Part shown: positions 42,392 through 50,043 of the stretch, piece by piece
How the letters are laid out: the number at the start of each line of letters is the position of its first letter
How positions within the stretch are numbered: the stretch's first letter is position 1
Source: Sphingomonas abaci
Lineage (GTDB): Bacteria; Pseudomonadota; Alphaproteobacteria; Sphingomonadales; Sphingomonadaceae
Length of the DNA stretch: 64,000 nucleotides
NCBI RefSeq assembly: GCF_014199625.1
Contig: NZ_JACHNY010000004.1
Coordinates: forward strand, 124,001-188,000
Reading direction: 5' to 3'
Translations under genes and position numbers: made by a program
Notes under the pieces: generated by a model
Told to the model about the DNA's origin: nothing
The model's input: the letters and a program-made list of their open reading frames with translations, nothing else
Database searches by the model: none

Positions 42392-43486
42392 ATGCTCCGA
42401 GTCCTTTTCGCCGCGCTTGCCGCGCTTCTCCTCGCCACCCCGGCGACCGCCGACCGGATCAAGGATCTGGGCGGCTTCCAGGGCATCCGCTCGAACCAGC
42501 TGACCGGTTACGGCGTGGTGGTCGGCCTGCCCGGCACCGGCGACGACAATCTGGACTATACCGTCCAGTCGCTGAAGGCCGTCGCCTCGCGCTTCGGGCT
42601 GCAACTGCCGCCCAACGCCAATCCGGGCATGAAGAACGCGGCGGTGGTGATGATCACCGCCGAATTGCCGCCCTTCGCCAAGCCGGGCCAGCGGCTGGAC
42701 ATCACCGTCGCCTCGATGGGCAAGGCCAAGAGCCTGCGCGGCGGCAGCCTGATCCTGACGCCGCTGCTCGGCGCGGACGGGCAGATCTATGCGATGGCGC
42801 AGGGTAACCTGGCGGTCGGCGGCCTGGGCGCGGAGGGCGCGGACGGGTCGAAGATCGTCGTCAACGTCCCCTCCACCGGCCGCATCCCCGAGGGCGCGAC
42901 GGTCGAGCGCGCGGTCGCCACCGGTTTCGACACCGCCCCCACCCTGACCTTCAACCTGGCGCGCGCCGATTTCACCACGGCGCAGAACGTCGCGGGCGCG
43001 ATCAACCAGAAGTTGGGAATGGGCGTGGCCGAGGCGATCGACGCGGTGTCGATCGCGGTGCGGGCCCCCACCGGCGCGGATCGGCGCGCGACGATGATGT
43101 CGCTGATCGAGAATCTCGACGTCGTCTCCGCCGAGCCGCCCGCCAAGGTGATCGTCAACGCGCGTACCGGCACCGTCGTCATCAATTCGGCGGTGCGCGT
43201 CGGCCCCGCCGCCGTCACCCATGGCAAGCTGACGGTCCGGATCGACGAGAACCAGCGGATCAGCCAGCCCGCCCCCTTCAGCCAGGGCCAGACCGCGCTG
43301 GAGCGCAAGTCCAACGTCGCGATCGACGAGGAGAAGAAGCCGATGTTCCTGCTCGCCCCGGGTCCGCGCCTGGCCGACGTGGTCAAGGCGGTGAATGCGA
43401 TCGGCGCATCGCCCGCCGATCTGGTCGCCATCCTGGAAGCGCTGAAGGAAGCCGGCGCGCTCAAGGCGGAGCTGATCGTCCTGTGA
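42392..43486 (+). CDS. flgI: Flagellar P-ring protein FlgI
   Basis: A 364-residue periplasmic P-ring subunit, close to the normal length. A Sec signal peptide (1-20, ending ATA) is followed by the FlgI core DRIKDLGGFQGIRSNQLTGYGVVVGLPGTGD (about 21-51), KNAAVVMITAELPPFAKPGQ, and the C-terminal VNARTGTVVINSAVRVGPAAVTHGKLTV. It folds with FlgA help and disulfide chemistry in other bacteria. The gap before it holds a hairpin and an ftr-like site. Its end overlaps flgJ by 4 nt (GTGA). Confidence 0.96.
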   Translation: MLRVLFAALAALLLATPATADRIKDLGGFQGIRSNQLTGYGVVVGLPGTGDDNLDYTVQSLKAVASRFGLQLPPNANPGMKNAAVVMITAELPPFAKPGQRLDITVASMGKAKSLRGGSLILTPLLGADGQIYAMAQGNLAVGGLGAEGADGSKIVVNVPSTGRIPEGATVERAVATGFDTAPTLTFNLARADFTTAQNVAGAINQKLGMGVAEAIDAVSIAVRAPTGADRRATMMSLIENLDVVSAEPPAKVIVNARTGTVVINSAVRVGPAAVTHGKLTVRIDENQRISQPAPFSQGQTALERKSNVAIDEEKKPMFLLAPGPRLADVVKAVNAIGASPADLVAILEALKEAGALKAELIVL

Positions 43487-43806
43487 CCGACATCACCACG
43501 CCCTCCCCGCTGGCGACGACCGCGTCGACCGGTCCGGCCGACACGCGCCGGCTGAACAGCAACGCCAATCTCGACCAGGCCGCCAAGCAGTTCGAATCGG
43601 TCTTCACCGGCATGATGCTGAAGTCGATGCGCCAGGCCAAGCTCGCCGACCCGCTGTTCGACAGCAAGGCGCTCGACACCTTCCGCGACATGCAGGACCA
43701 GATGACCGTCAAGGCGATGGCCGAGCACACGCCCTTGGGAATTGGTAAGGCGATGCGCGACTTCCTGGCGAAATCGCAAGCCGATCTTAAGACTCCGGCG
43801 CGATAA
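43483..43806 (+). CDS. flgJ: FlgJ-like rod-binding protein without muramidase domain
   Basis: A 107-residue protein matching only the N-terminal rod-binding domain of FlgJ: AAKQFESVFTGMMLKSMRQA (about 31-50) and MQDQMTVKAMAEHTPLGIGKAM. The C-terminal peptidoglycan hydrolase of enterobacterial FlgJ (about 300 residues) is absent, as in other alphaproteobacteria, so another enzyme must open the wall for the rod. The start is GTG at 43483, overlapping the flgI stop. It sits between flgI and flgK, the normal place. Confidence 0.9.
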   Translation: MTDITTPSPLATTASTGPADTRRLNSNANLDQAAKQFESVFTGMMLKSMRQAKLADPLFDSKALDTFRDMQDQMTVKAMAEHTPLGIGKAMRDFLAKSQADLKTPAR

Positions 43807-43815
43807 GGACGGGTC

Positions 43816-45153
43816 ATGAGCGATCTCCTGTCCATCGGCGCCTCGGGCGTCCGCGCCTATCAGAGCGCGCTGTCGGTGACCGGCGAGAACATCGCCAATT
43901 CGGGGGCGGCGGGCTACGTCCGGCGCAGCGTCAAGCTGACCGAGATGGGCGCCGGCGCCGGGTTGGTCGACGTGCCGGCGGCGGGCAATGGCGTGCTGAT
44001 GACCGGCATCGTCCGCGCCACCGACGTCTATGCCAGCCAGGCGGTGCGCAGCGCATCGGCCGACCTGTCGCGCACCGCGGCAGGCGTGCAATGGCTCGAC
44101 CGGATCGAGAAGACGCTGACCGGCAACGAATTGTCGGCGCGCATGACCAGCTTCTTCGGCAGCGCCAGCACGCTGGCCGCCGAACCCGACTCCACCGCTT
44201 TGCGCCAGGGGATGCTGAGCGCCGCCGAGTCGCTCGGCATCGCCTTCACCGCGACCGGCCAGTCGTTCGACCAGATCGACCAGGACATGGACGCGGCCGG
44301 CCGCCAGGCGACCACCCAGCTCAACGCGCTGGGCCGCGCGCTGGTCCAGATCAACGACGGCCTCGGCCGCACCACGCCCAATACCGCCGCCGCCGCGCAG
44401 CTGACCGACCAGCGCGACCAGATCCTCGACCAGATGAGCGCGATCGTCGATATCGACGTGACGATGGACTCGCTGGGGCGCAGCAACGTCAAGCTGGGCG
44501 GCGCGAACGGCCAAGCCTTCGTCAACCAGAACCTGTCCGGCGCAGTCGCCTATCAGCGCAGCAAGGGCGAGGTGGTGCTGGCCGTGTCGATGAACGGCGG
44601 CATCGGCATCCTCTCCCCCAATGGCGGCGCCCTCGCCGGCATCGTCGACGGCGCGCAACGCGTCGCCGCGGCGCGCGGGACGGTGGAGGATGTCGCCACC
44701 GACTTCGTCAAACAGGTCAACGCCAACCAGAAGGCAGGCGAGGACCAGAGCGGCGCCGCGGGCCAAGCGATGTTCACGGTCGGCGCGCGCGCCACCGACG
44801 TCACGGTCGCGCTGACCAGCGGCGCGCAGATCGCCGCAGCCGATCCGGGCGGCGGCAAGCGCGATTCGAGCAAGCTGACCGACCTGGAGGGCTTGCGCGG
44901 CGCCAAGGGCTGGGAAGCCTCGCTGACCGCGACGATCACCAACAATGCCAGCGCGCTCGACCAGCGCAACACCATCGCCGCGGCGCAGGGCGCGATCCGC
45001 GACGGCGCGATGTCGGCGCTGACCAGCACCACCGGCGTCAATCTGGACAGCGAGGCGGTGGAGCTGATGCGCTATCAACAGGCGTATCAGGCCTCCAGCC
45101 GCGTCATCCAGATCGCGCGCGACACCCTCCAGACCATATTGGATATCCGCTGA
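43816..45153 (+). CDS. flgK: Flagellar hook-associated protein 1 FlgK
   Basis: A 445-residue hook-filament junction protein. It has the N-terminal axial signature VTGENIANSGAAGYVRRSVKLTEM (about 22-45) and the C-terminal MSALTSTTGVNLDSEAVELMRYQQAYQASSRVIQIARD (about 398-435), typical of FlgK. The central region is shorter than in E. coli FlgK (547 residues), which mainly affects exposed domains. No Cys is present. The stop overlaps the flgL start by one base. FlgN, encoded on the other side of the locus, is the likely chaperone. Confidence 0.94.
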   Translation: MSDLLSIGASGVRAYQSALSVTGENIANSGAAGYVRRSVKLTEMGAGAGLVDVPAAGNGVLMTGIVRATDVYASQAVRSASADLSRTAAGVQWLDRIEKTLTGNELSARMTSFFGSASTLAAEPDSTALRQGMLSAAESLGIAFTATGQSFDQIDQDMDAAGRQATTQLNALGRALVQINDGLGRTTPNTAAAAQLTDQRDQILDQMSAIVDIDVTMDSLGRSNVKLGGANGQAFVNQNLSGAVAYQRSKGEVVLAVSMNGGIGILSPNGGALAGIVDGAQRVAAARGTVEDVATDFVKQVNANQKAGEDQSGAAGQAMFTVGARATDVTVALTSGAQIAAADPGGGKRDSSKLTDLEGLRGAKGWEASLTATITNNASALDQRNTIAAAQGAIRDGAMSALTSTTGVNLDSEAVELMRYQQAYQASSRVIQIARDTLQTILDIR

Positions 45154-46055
45154 TGGGCGTGCAGCTTTCCACCGCCAGCTTCTACGACAGCAACGCCCGG
45201 CGCCTGTCCGCCATGTCGGCGCGCGCGCAGACGCTGCAGACCGAGATCGCCACCGGCAAGCGCATCACCACGCCCTCGCAGGACCCGGCGGTGGCGCAGC
45301 AGCTCGCCGAACTGGCGCGCAAGGACAGCGACGCGGCCGCCTATGGCGCGAACATGACGCTTGCCGGATCGCTCCTGACCCAGGCGGACGGCGTGCTGGG
45401 CCAGATCGCCACCCAGCTCCAGCGCGCGCGCGAGCTGACCACCCAGGCGGCGACCGGCACCCAGAATGCCGAGACGCGCGCGATCATCGGCACCGAATTG
45501 CAGTCGATCGTCGGCGCGATCACCGGGCTCGCCAATACGCGCAACGTGCGCGGCCAGCCGCTGTTCGGCACGCCCGATGGCACGCCCGCCGTGGTGCAGA
45601 ACCCGGCCGGCGGCTTCACCTATGCGCCGATCAACGTGTCGGAAGTGCCGATCGCCGACGGCCAGAGCGTGCAGGCGACCGAGAGCGCCGCGCGCATCTT
45701 CACGCAGGCGGACGGCACCGACACGCTGAAGATGCTGTCCGACCTGGCCGCCGCGCTTCAGGACAATGCGACCGACGGCACCGCCGCCAACGCCGCGCTC
45801 GACAAGATCAGCGCCGCGACCGACCAGGTCTCGCTGGTCCAGGCGTCGATCGGCGCGCGCTCGGCGCGCGTCGAGCTGCAACAGTCGCTGGCGACCACCG
45901 CCAATACCGATCGCGACGACCTGCGCTCCAAGCTGGAGGATACCGACGTGACCTCGGCGGTGATCGAGCTGCAGCAGCTCATGACCGCGCTGTCGGCGAC
46001 CCAGGCCAGCTTCACCAAATTGTCCGGCCTGTCGCTGTTCGACTATCTGCGCTGA
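45153..46055 (+). CDS. flgL: Flagellar hook-associated protein 3 FlgL
   Basis: A 300-residue junction protein that links hook and filament. It shares the flagellin-like N-terminus: RLSAMSARAQTLQTEIATGKRITTPSQDPAVAQQLAEL (about 13-50) and the C-terminal ELQQLMTALSATQASFTKLSGLSLFDYLR. Against flagellin, its location after flgK and the length support FlgL. Its start ATG overlaps the flgK stop (TGATG). It is followed by the dyad and sigma-54-like box preceding motA. Confidence 0.93.
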   Translation: MGVQLSTASFYDSNARRLSAMSARAQTLQTEIATGKRITTPSQDPAVAQQLAELARKDSDAAAYGANMTLAGSLLTQADGVLGQIATQLQRARELTTQAATGTQNAETRAIIGTELQSIVGAITGLANTRNVRGQPLFGTPDGTPAVVQNPAGGFTYAPINVSEVPIADGQSVQATESAARIFTQADGTDTLKMLSDLAAALQDNATDGTAANAALDKISAATDQVSLVQASIGARSARVELQQSLATTANTDRDDLRSKLEDTDVTSAVIELQQLMTALSATQASFTKLSGLSLFDYLR

Positions 46056-46063
46056 TAAAGCGA

Positions 46064-46086
46064 CACCCGGCAATTTTTGCCGGGTG
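46064..46086 (+). promoter_or_regulatory. ftr-like perfect dyad between flgL and motA
   Basis: CACCCGGCAA-TTT-TTGCCGGGTG is a perfect 10-bp inverted repeat around TTT. On the minus strand the core reads CCCGGCAAAAATTGCCGG, which fits the Caulobacter ftr consensus as I recall it, with no mismatch. No U-tract follows, so it is not a typical terminator. It abuts the sigma-54-like box of motA, so it could be an operator for a flagellar activator or repressor. Confidence 0.55.
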
Positions 46087-46099
46087 GTAACGGATTGGC
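46085..46099 (+). promoter_or_regulatory. Sigma-54-like promoter for motA
   Basis: TGGTAACGGATTGGC keeps the -24 TGG and -12 GC with the correct GG-to-GC distance of 12, but diverges in the rest of the -24 hexamer. The predicted start is near 46111, about 55 nt before motA. It overlaps the end of the ftr-like dyad, which would make the dyad a repressor site for this promoter. Confidence 0.45.
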
Positions 46100-46165
46100 G
46101 AGGAAATCCAGTTAACCCGTTGAACATCAAGCCGGCTTTTGCCGAATCCCGGGGGTGTTCCAGAC

Positions 46166-47029
46166 ATGTTTCCAGCCATCGGCCTCGTCGTGCTGCTTCT
46201 CATGGTGTTCGGCGGCTTCGCCTTCACGGGCGGCGCGCTCGGCCCCGTCATGGAGGCGATCCCGCACGAGATGCTCATTATCGGCGGTGCGGCGGCGGGC
46301 GCGCTGATCATCGGCAATTCGGGCGCCGAGCTGAAGGCGATGGGCGGCGGCCTGGCCAAGGTGTTTAAGGGCCCGAAATACAAGAAGCAGGATTATCTCG
46401 ACACCATCTTCCTGGTGTCGAAGCTGATGAAGATGCTGCGCATGGAGGGTCCGATCGCGGTCGAGCCGCATGTCGAGGACCCCGCCTCCTCCGCCGTCTT
46501 CGCCGAATATCCCAAGCTGCTGAAGGACCATACGCTGGTCGCCATGATCGCCGACACGCTGCGGCTGGTGGTGGTGTCGTCGGGCACGCTCGACGTCCAC
46601 GCGGTCGAGGACGTGATGGACCATGCGATCAAGACCCACCATCACGAGGTGGAGGGGCCGCAGCACACGCTGACCAGCCTGGCCGACTCGCTGCCTGCGC
46701 TCGGCATCGTCGCGGCGGTGCTGGGCATCGTGAAGACGATGGGTTCGATCGACAAGCCGCCCTCGGTGCTGGGCGGGATGATCGGCTCGGCGCTGGTCGG
46801 CACCTTCATGGGCGTGCTGCTCGCCTATGGCATCGTCTCGCCGCTGGCGGGCCGGCTGAAGCAGGTGATCGACGCCGATGCCGCCATCTACGACGTGGTG
46901 AAGCAGATCATCATCGCCTCGCTGCACGGCCATCCGCAGCCGTTGGTGATCGAGGCGGCGCGCGCCGGCATCGCGCACAAGAACCAGCCCGGCTTCGCCG
47001 AGGTGTTCGACGGCCTGAGGGGCAAGTAA
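46166..47029 (+). CDS. motA: Flagellar motor stator protein MotA
   Basis: A 287-residue four-helix stator subunit that with MotB forms the proton channel driving rotation. TM1 and TM2 are at about 1-20 and 32-50 (MLIIGGAAAGALIIGNSG); a cytoplasmic domain follows with the Arg/Glu residues that contact FliG; TM3 and TM4 lie at about 172-195 (LPALGIVAAVLGIVKTMG) and 205-228. This is the classical MotA subtype and differs clearly from the compact PomA-type protein encoded at the other end of the locus. It is 2 nt ahead of motB. Confidence 0.94.
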   Translation: MFPAIGLVVLLLMVFGGFAFTGGALGPVMEAIPHEMLIIGGAAAGALIIGNSGAELKAMGGGLAKVFKGPKYKKQDYLDTIFLVSKLMKMLRMEGPIAVEPHVEDPASSAVFAEYPKLLKDHTLVAMIADTLRLVVVSSGTLDVHAVEDVMDHAIKTHHHEVEGPQHTLTSLADSLPALGIVAAVLGIVKTMGSIDKPPSVLGGMIGSALVGTFMGVLLAYGIVSPLAGRLKQVIDADAAIYDVVKQIIIASLHGHPQPLVIEAARAGIAHKNQPGFAEVFDGLRGK

Positions 47030-47030
47030 G

Positions 47031-47939
47031 ATGGCGAAGGCGGCCCCGCACGGCCACAACATCCCGCCCAAGATCATCGTCAAGAAGATCTATATCGAGG
47101 GCGGCGGCGGTCACCATGGCGGCGCCTGGAAGGTCGCCTATGCCGATTTCGTGACCGCGATGATGGCGTTCTTCCTGCTGCTCTGGCTGCTCGGCGCGAC
47201 GACCGAGAAGCAGCGCAAGGGCATCGCCGATTATTTCGCGCCGACGCTGATCGACACGCATGCGATCGGCATCGGCGGGTCGGGGCTGCTCGGCGGCGAG
47301 TCGCTGATGTCGAACAACAAGCTGGGGCCGAAGGCCGCCGCCGCGCGCGTCGCGTCGATGGGTCTCGCCGCGCCGATCGCGCAGCAGGGCCCCGAAAGTG
47401 GTCTGGGCAAGAAGGGATCGCTGCGCAGCACGCCGGCCAGCCGCGCCGAGGATCTGAAGTCCTTCGAGACGATGCGCCGCCAGGTGATGGCGAAGATCGC
47501 CGGGTCGAAGCAGCTGGCGCGGCTCGCCAACCATATCCGCTTCATCCGGACCGCCGACGGCCTGCGCATCGACCTGGTCGACGACGCCGATTATTCGATG
47601 TTCGCCAGCGGCACGACGATGCTGGACGGGCGCGCGGGCGATCTGATCGGGATGATCGCGCAGTCGATCGCGCCGATGGGCAATCCGATCATGATCCGTG
47701 GCCATACCGACAGCGTGCCGTACGGCGACCCGCGCGCGATGAACAACTGGATGCTCGCCACCGGCCGCGCCGAGGCCACCCGCCGCCGCCTGGCGCTGGG
47801 CGGCATCCCCGAGGCGCGGTTCGACCGGATCGAGGGCGTCGCCGACCGCGAGCCGATGATCGCCAACAACCCCGCCGACCCGCGCAACCGTCGGGTGGCG
47901 ATCACATTGCTCTACCGGCGCGGGGTGTTCGGGCAATAG
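47031..47939 (+). CDS. motB: Flagellar motor stator protein MotB
   Basis: A 302-residue stator subunit. The single transmembrane helix WKVAYADFVTAMMAFFLLLWLL (about 33-54) carries the proton-accepting Asp39. The periplasmic OmpA-like domain has GHTDSVPYGDP (about 223-233) and the LATGRAEATRRRLALGG region (about 242-258), the peptidoglycan-binding signature. The N-terminus is basic and His-rich (HGHNIPPKIIVKK). It follows motA by 2 nt and is the last flagellar gene of the rightward run, ending at a hairpin. Confidence 0.95.
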   Translation: MAKAAPHGHNIPPKIIVKKIYIEGGGGHHGGAWKVAYADFVTAMMAFFLLLWLLGATTEKQRKGIADYFAPTLIDTHAIGIGGSGLLGGESLMSNNKLGPKAAAARVASMGLAAPIAQQGPESGLGKKGSLRSTPASRAEDLKSFETMRRQVMAKIAGSKQLARLANHIRFIRTADGLRIDLVDDADYSMFASGTTMLDGRAGDLIGMIAQSIAPMGNPIMIRGHTDSVPYGDPRAMNNWMLATGRAEATRRRLALGGIPEARFDRIEGVADREPMIANNPADPRNRRVAITLLYRRGVFGQ

Positions 47940-47949
47940 GGGCATCAGA

Positions 47950-47992
47950 AACCGCCGCATCGGCCGTCGCCAGTCGCTGGAATGCGGCGGTT
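47950..47992. terminator. Hairpin between motB and a PEPxxWA gene
   Basis: AACCGCCGCAT (47950-47960) and ATGCGGCGGTT (47982-47992) form an 11-bp perfect stem with a 21-nt loop. On the minus strand it is followed by TTTCT, so it may stop leftward transcription of the PEPxxWA gene, and possibly motB on the other strand. Confidence 0.5.
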
Positions 47993-48044
47993 GAGTCGCC
48001 GTCAGCTAGACGGGACAATCCGCTTCAGCGAAATCCAATTCCGG

Positions 48045-48641
48045 TCAGCCGGCCACAGCGACCTTGCGGCGGGAGCGTCCCGCCGCACCGACCATAGCGA
48101 AGCCGACGATCATCATCGCCCAAGTGGCCGGCTCGGGCACCGCTGCCGCCACGCCTGAAATGCGGACGCCCATCGACCTGCTGGGGTCGTAAAGACCCTT
48201 CCAGCCCTGGCTTGATTTCCAGTACGCCGCCTTGGATAGCGGGTTGGGAGCACCGCCCGGCATCATGCCGGAGCCGGAATTCGCGAACGATACCCAGTAG
48301 TCGCCGGCATCCAGCACCCAGTTCAGATTGCCCAGACCCTGAAACGATGCCCCCTGCGCGAGGGCGACGGCCCCCGAATACAGGACGCCGCCAGGAACGC
48401 TGCCGCCGCGATTGATCGCGATCGTGAGAGTTGCCGAATTGCTGTACGATTTTATGTACCCTTGAACGTCGGTCAACGTGGTTGCGGACGACAGCGAAAA
48501 GCGCCCGGCGAGCGACTGCTCAGGACCGAGCGATAACCCCCAGGATGCATCGGGCGGCGTTCCGGTGTCGACGATCGTCGCCGCCTGCGCCGGCGCGGCG
48601 ATGGACAGGGTCGCGGCCAGCGCGACGGGCAGGAATTTCAT
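48045..48641 (-). CDS. Exported PEPxxWA-CTERM protein, tandem copy A
   Basis: A 198-residue exported protein of unknown function. Signal peptide 1-20 (ending AQAA) precedes TIVDTGTPPDASWGLSLG. The core has QSLAGRFSLSSATTLTDVQG, FQGLGNLNWVLDAGDYWVSFA, and a C-terminal RISGVAAAVPEPATWAMMIVGFAMVGAAGRSRRK-type tail with PEPATWA. It is about 60-65% identical by eye to the gene 32 nt away on the same strand. Compared with that copy it has a few extra residues in the Ser-rich middle. It lies downstream in the tandem and may share the promoter of copy B. Confidence 0.85.
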   Translation of the reverse strand: MKFLPVALAATLSIAAPAQAATIVDTGTPPDASWGLSLGPEQSLAGRFSLSSATTLTDVQGYIKSYSNSATLTIAINRGGSVPGGVLYSGAVALAQGASFQGLGNLNWVLDAGDYWVSFANSGSGMMPGGAPNPLSKAAYWKSSQGWKGLYDPSRSMGVRISGVAAAVPEPATWAMMIVGFAMVGAAGRSRRKVAVAG

Positions 48642-48673
48642 GCTATGTCTCCGACAGGCTGAACGGGTTGGTG

Positions 48674-49273
48674 TCAGGCGATGTGGACCGCCGCGCGCGT
48701 GGCGGACGATCGACGACGCAGCGCGCCGCCGGCCACGCCAAAGCCGACGATCATCATCGCCCAAGTGGCCGGCTCGGGCACTGCCGCTGCCACGCCTGAA
48801 ATGCGGACGCCCATCGACATGGGATAGCTCTGCCAGCCCCAGCGTGGATCCAAATAGGCCGTCTGCGTCATCGGCCGGGGTGCGCCGGGCATCATGGAAC
48901 TGTAGCCGGAACTCGCGAACGACACCCAATATTGTCCCGCATCCAGCATCCAGTTCAGATCGCTCAGGCCTTGGAACGATGCGGTGCGCACGGCAGTGAG
49001 CGACCCCGAATAGAGGACGTTGCCGGGAGCGGCGACACCGTCCCGTATCGCGATCGTGATCTCGGCATTGGGTGACGAGCCGATAAAGCCCTGAATGTCG
49101 GTCAACACGGTTGCGGACGTCAGCAAAAAGCGCCCGGCGAGGCTCTGGTTGGGGTTGAGCGCGATCGGGTTATCCCCTCCGACCGGCTTACCGGTGTCGA
49201 CGATCGTCGCCGCCTGGGCCGGCGCGGCGATAACCAGGGTCGCGGCCAGCGCGACGGACATGTATCTCATCAT
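48674..49273 (-). CDS. Exported PEPxxWA-CTERM protein, tandem copy B
   Basis: A 199-residue paralogue of copy A with the same plan: signal peptide (ending AQAA), TIVDTGKPVGG, QSLAGRFLLTSATVLTDIQG, FQGLSDLNWMLDAGQYWVSFA, and the tail VPEPATWAMMIVGFG. Its Arg end is GALRRRSSATRA. The core with a DAGxYWVSFA motif suggests a carbohydrate- or surface-binding beta-sandwich, but this is not recognised for certain. The start was set at the ATG at 49273 because AAAGGGGAAT precedes it; a frame open to 49315 has no such site. It is upstream of copy A with a 32-nt gap. Confidence 0.84.
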   Translation of the reverse strand: MMRYMSVALAATLVIAAPAQAATIVDTGKPVGGDNPIALNPNQSLAGRFLLTSATVLTDIQGFIGSSPNAEITIAIRDGVAAPGNVLYSGSLTAVRTASFQGLSDLNWMLDAGQYWVSFASSGYSSMMPGAPRPMTQTAYLDPRWGWQSYPMSMGVRISGVAAAVPEPATWAMMIVGFGVAGGALRRRSSATRAAVHIA

Positions 49274-49386
49274 ATTCCCCTTTGACGGTGCTGATCGATA
49301 GTGATGGACAATCACGCCGCTGTCCGTGAGGCGGGGTGATCGCCGGGTGATGGCAACGACCGCTCGCCGCGGCGGATGTCTTCGGG

Positions 49387-49797
49387 CTAATCGGCAAGCG
49401 CGCGCTGCACCACGACGGTGTCGACATATTGGACAAAGCGCACGATCCGGCCGTTGCGCAGCGTCCAGGCATGGACGAAGGGCGCGCGGAACGCCTTGCC
49501 GGTCGCCTTGTACGTGCCGCTGTAATGGCCGAGTGCGATGACATCCTCGCCCGCGCTGACATAGCGATCCGGGATCGCTCTATAGCCGTCCCATTCGGTG
49601 GCGAGCCGGGTGAAGACGCCGTCGACGATCGCCTGGGGCCCGCGGAAGGTGCCGGCATAGGGATAGCCCTCGGCCTCGGTCCATTCGATGTCGGGCGCCA
49701 TGTCCGCTAAGATGGCGGGCATGTCGCCAGTCGCGAAGCCCGCGTACAATGCCTTGATAATGTTGGCGTTGGTCAAGGAATGATCCTTTGTCAGCAT
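49387..49797 (-). CDS. SnoaL-like / NTF2-fold protein
   Basis: A 136-residue protein of the SnoaL-like NTF2 fold: IIKALYAGFATGDMPAILADMAPDIEWTEA (about 13-42), then YAGTFRGPQAIVDGVFTRLA and AWTLRNGRIVRFVQYVDT. The family includes polyketide cyclases, ketosteroid isomerases and many small-molecule binding proteins, so the activity is not predictable. It has no signal peptide. It is divergent from an AraC regulator across a 246-bp gap with paired TGGACA-type half-sites, so it is a likely target of that regulator. Confidence 0.82.
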   Translation of the reverse strand: MLTKDHSLTNANIIKALYAGFATGDMPAILADMAPDIEWTEAEGYPYAGTFRGPQAIVDGVFTRLATEWDGYRAIPDRYVSAGEDVIALGHYSGTYKATGKAFRAPFVHAWTLRNGRIVRFVQYVDTVVVQRALAD

Positions 49798-49898
49798 GAT
49801 AGTCGGCGGCCATGGGCTTTCTTCTAGTTCTCAGCGGTCTGCTGACTGGCCGTTCGTCATGGTTCTAGTGTTCGTCCGACGCGCATGTCATTTGGTCA

Positions 49899-50001
49899 TT
49901 TGTCCAGCGACGCGGGATATTTGTCCAAGCGTCCCGCTGCGGCACTGCGGCGATGGCGTATCGCGAACCGGCCTGGACAAAATCCCTGCCGACTGGACAG
50001 A
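49899..50001. promoter_or_regulatory. Four related half-sites upstream of the araC-family gene
   Basis: TTTGTCCA occurs at 49899-49906 and 49920-49927 (21 bp apart, two helical turns). The reverse orientation, TGGACAAA at 49974-49981 and TGGACAGA at 49994-50001, is spaced 20 bp. This is two direct pairs in inverted arrangement between the SnoaL-like and AraC genes, the pattern expected for binding of an AraC-type dimer. Confidence 0.6.
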
Positions 50002-50043
50002 ATGCCTCATGCATGATGCACATCAATTGCGTAGAAAGCGGCG

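Noticed and set aside
46064..46086. The dyad after flgL as an intrinsic terminator
   Set aside because: The stem is perfect but no U-tract follows, and the sequence fits an ftr-like regulatory site; it was listed as regulatory instead.
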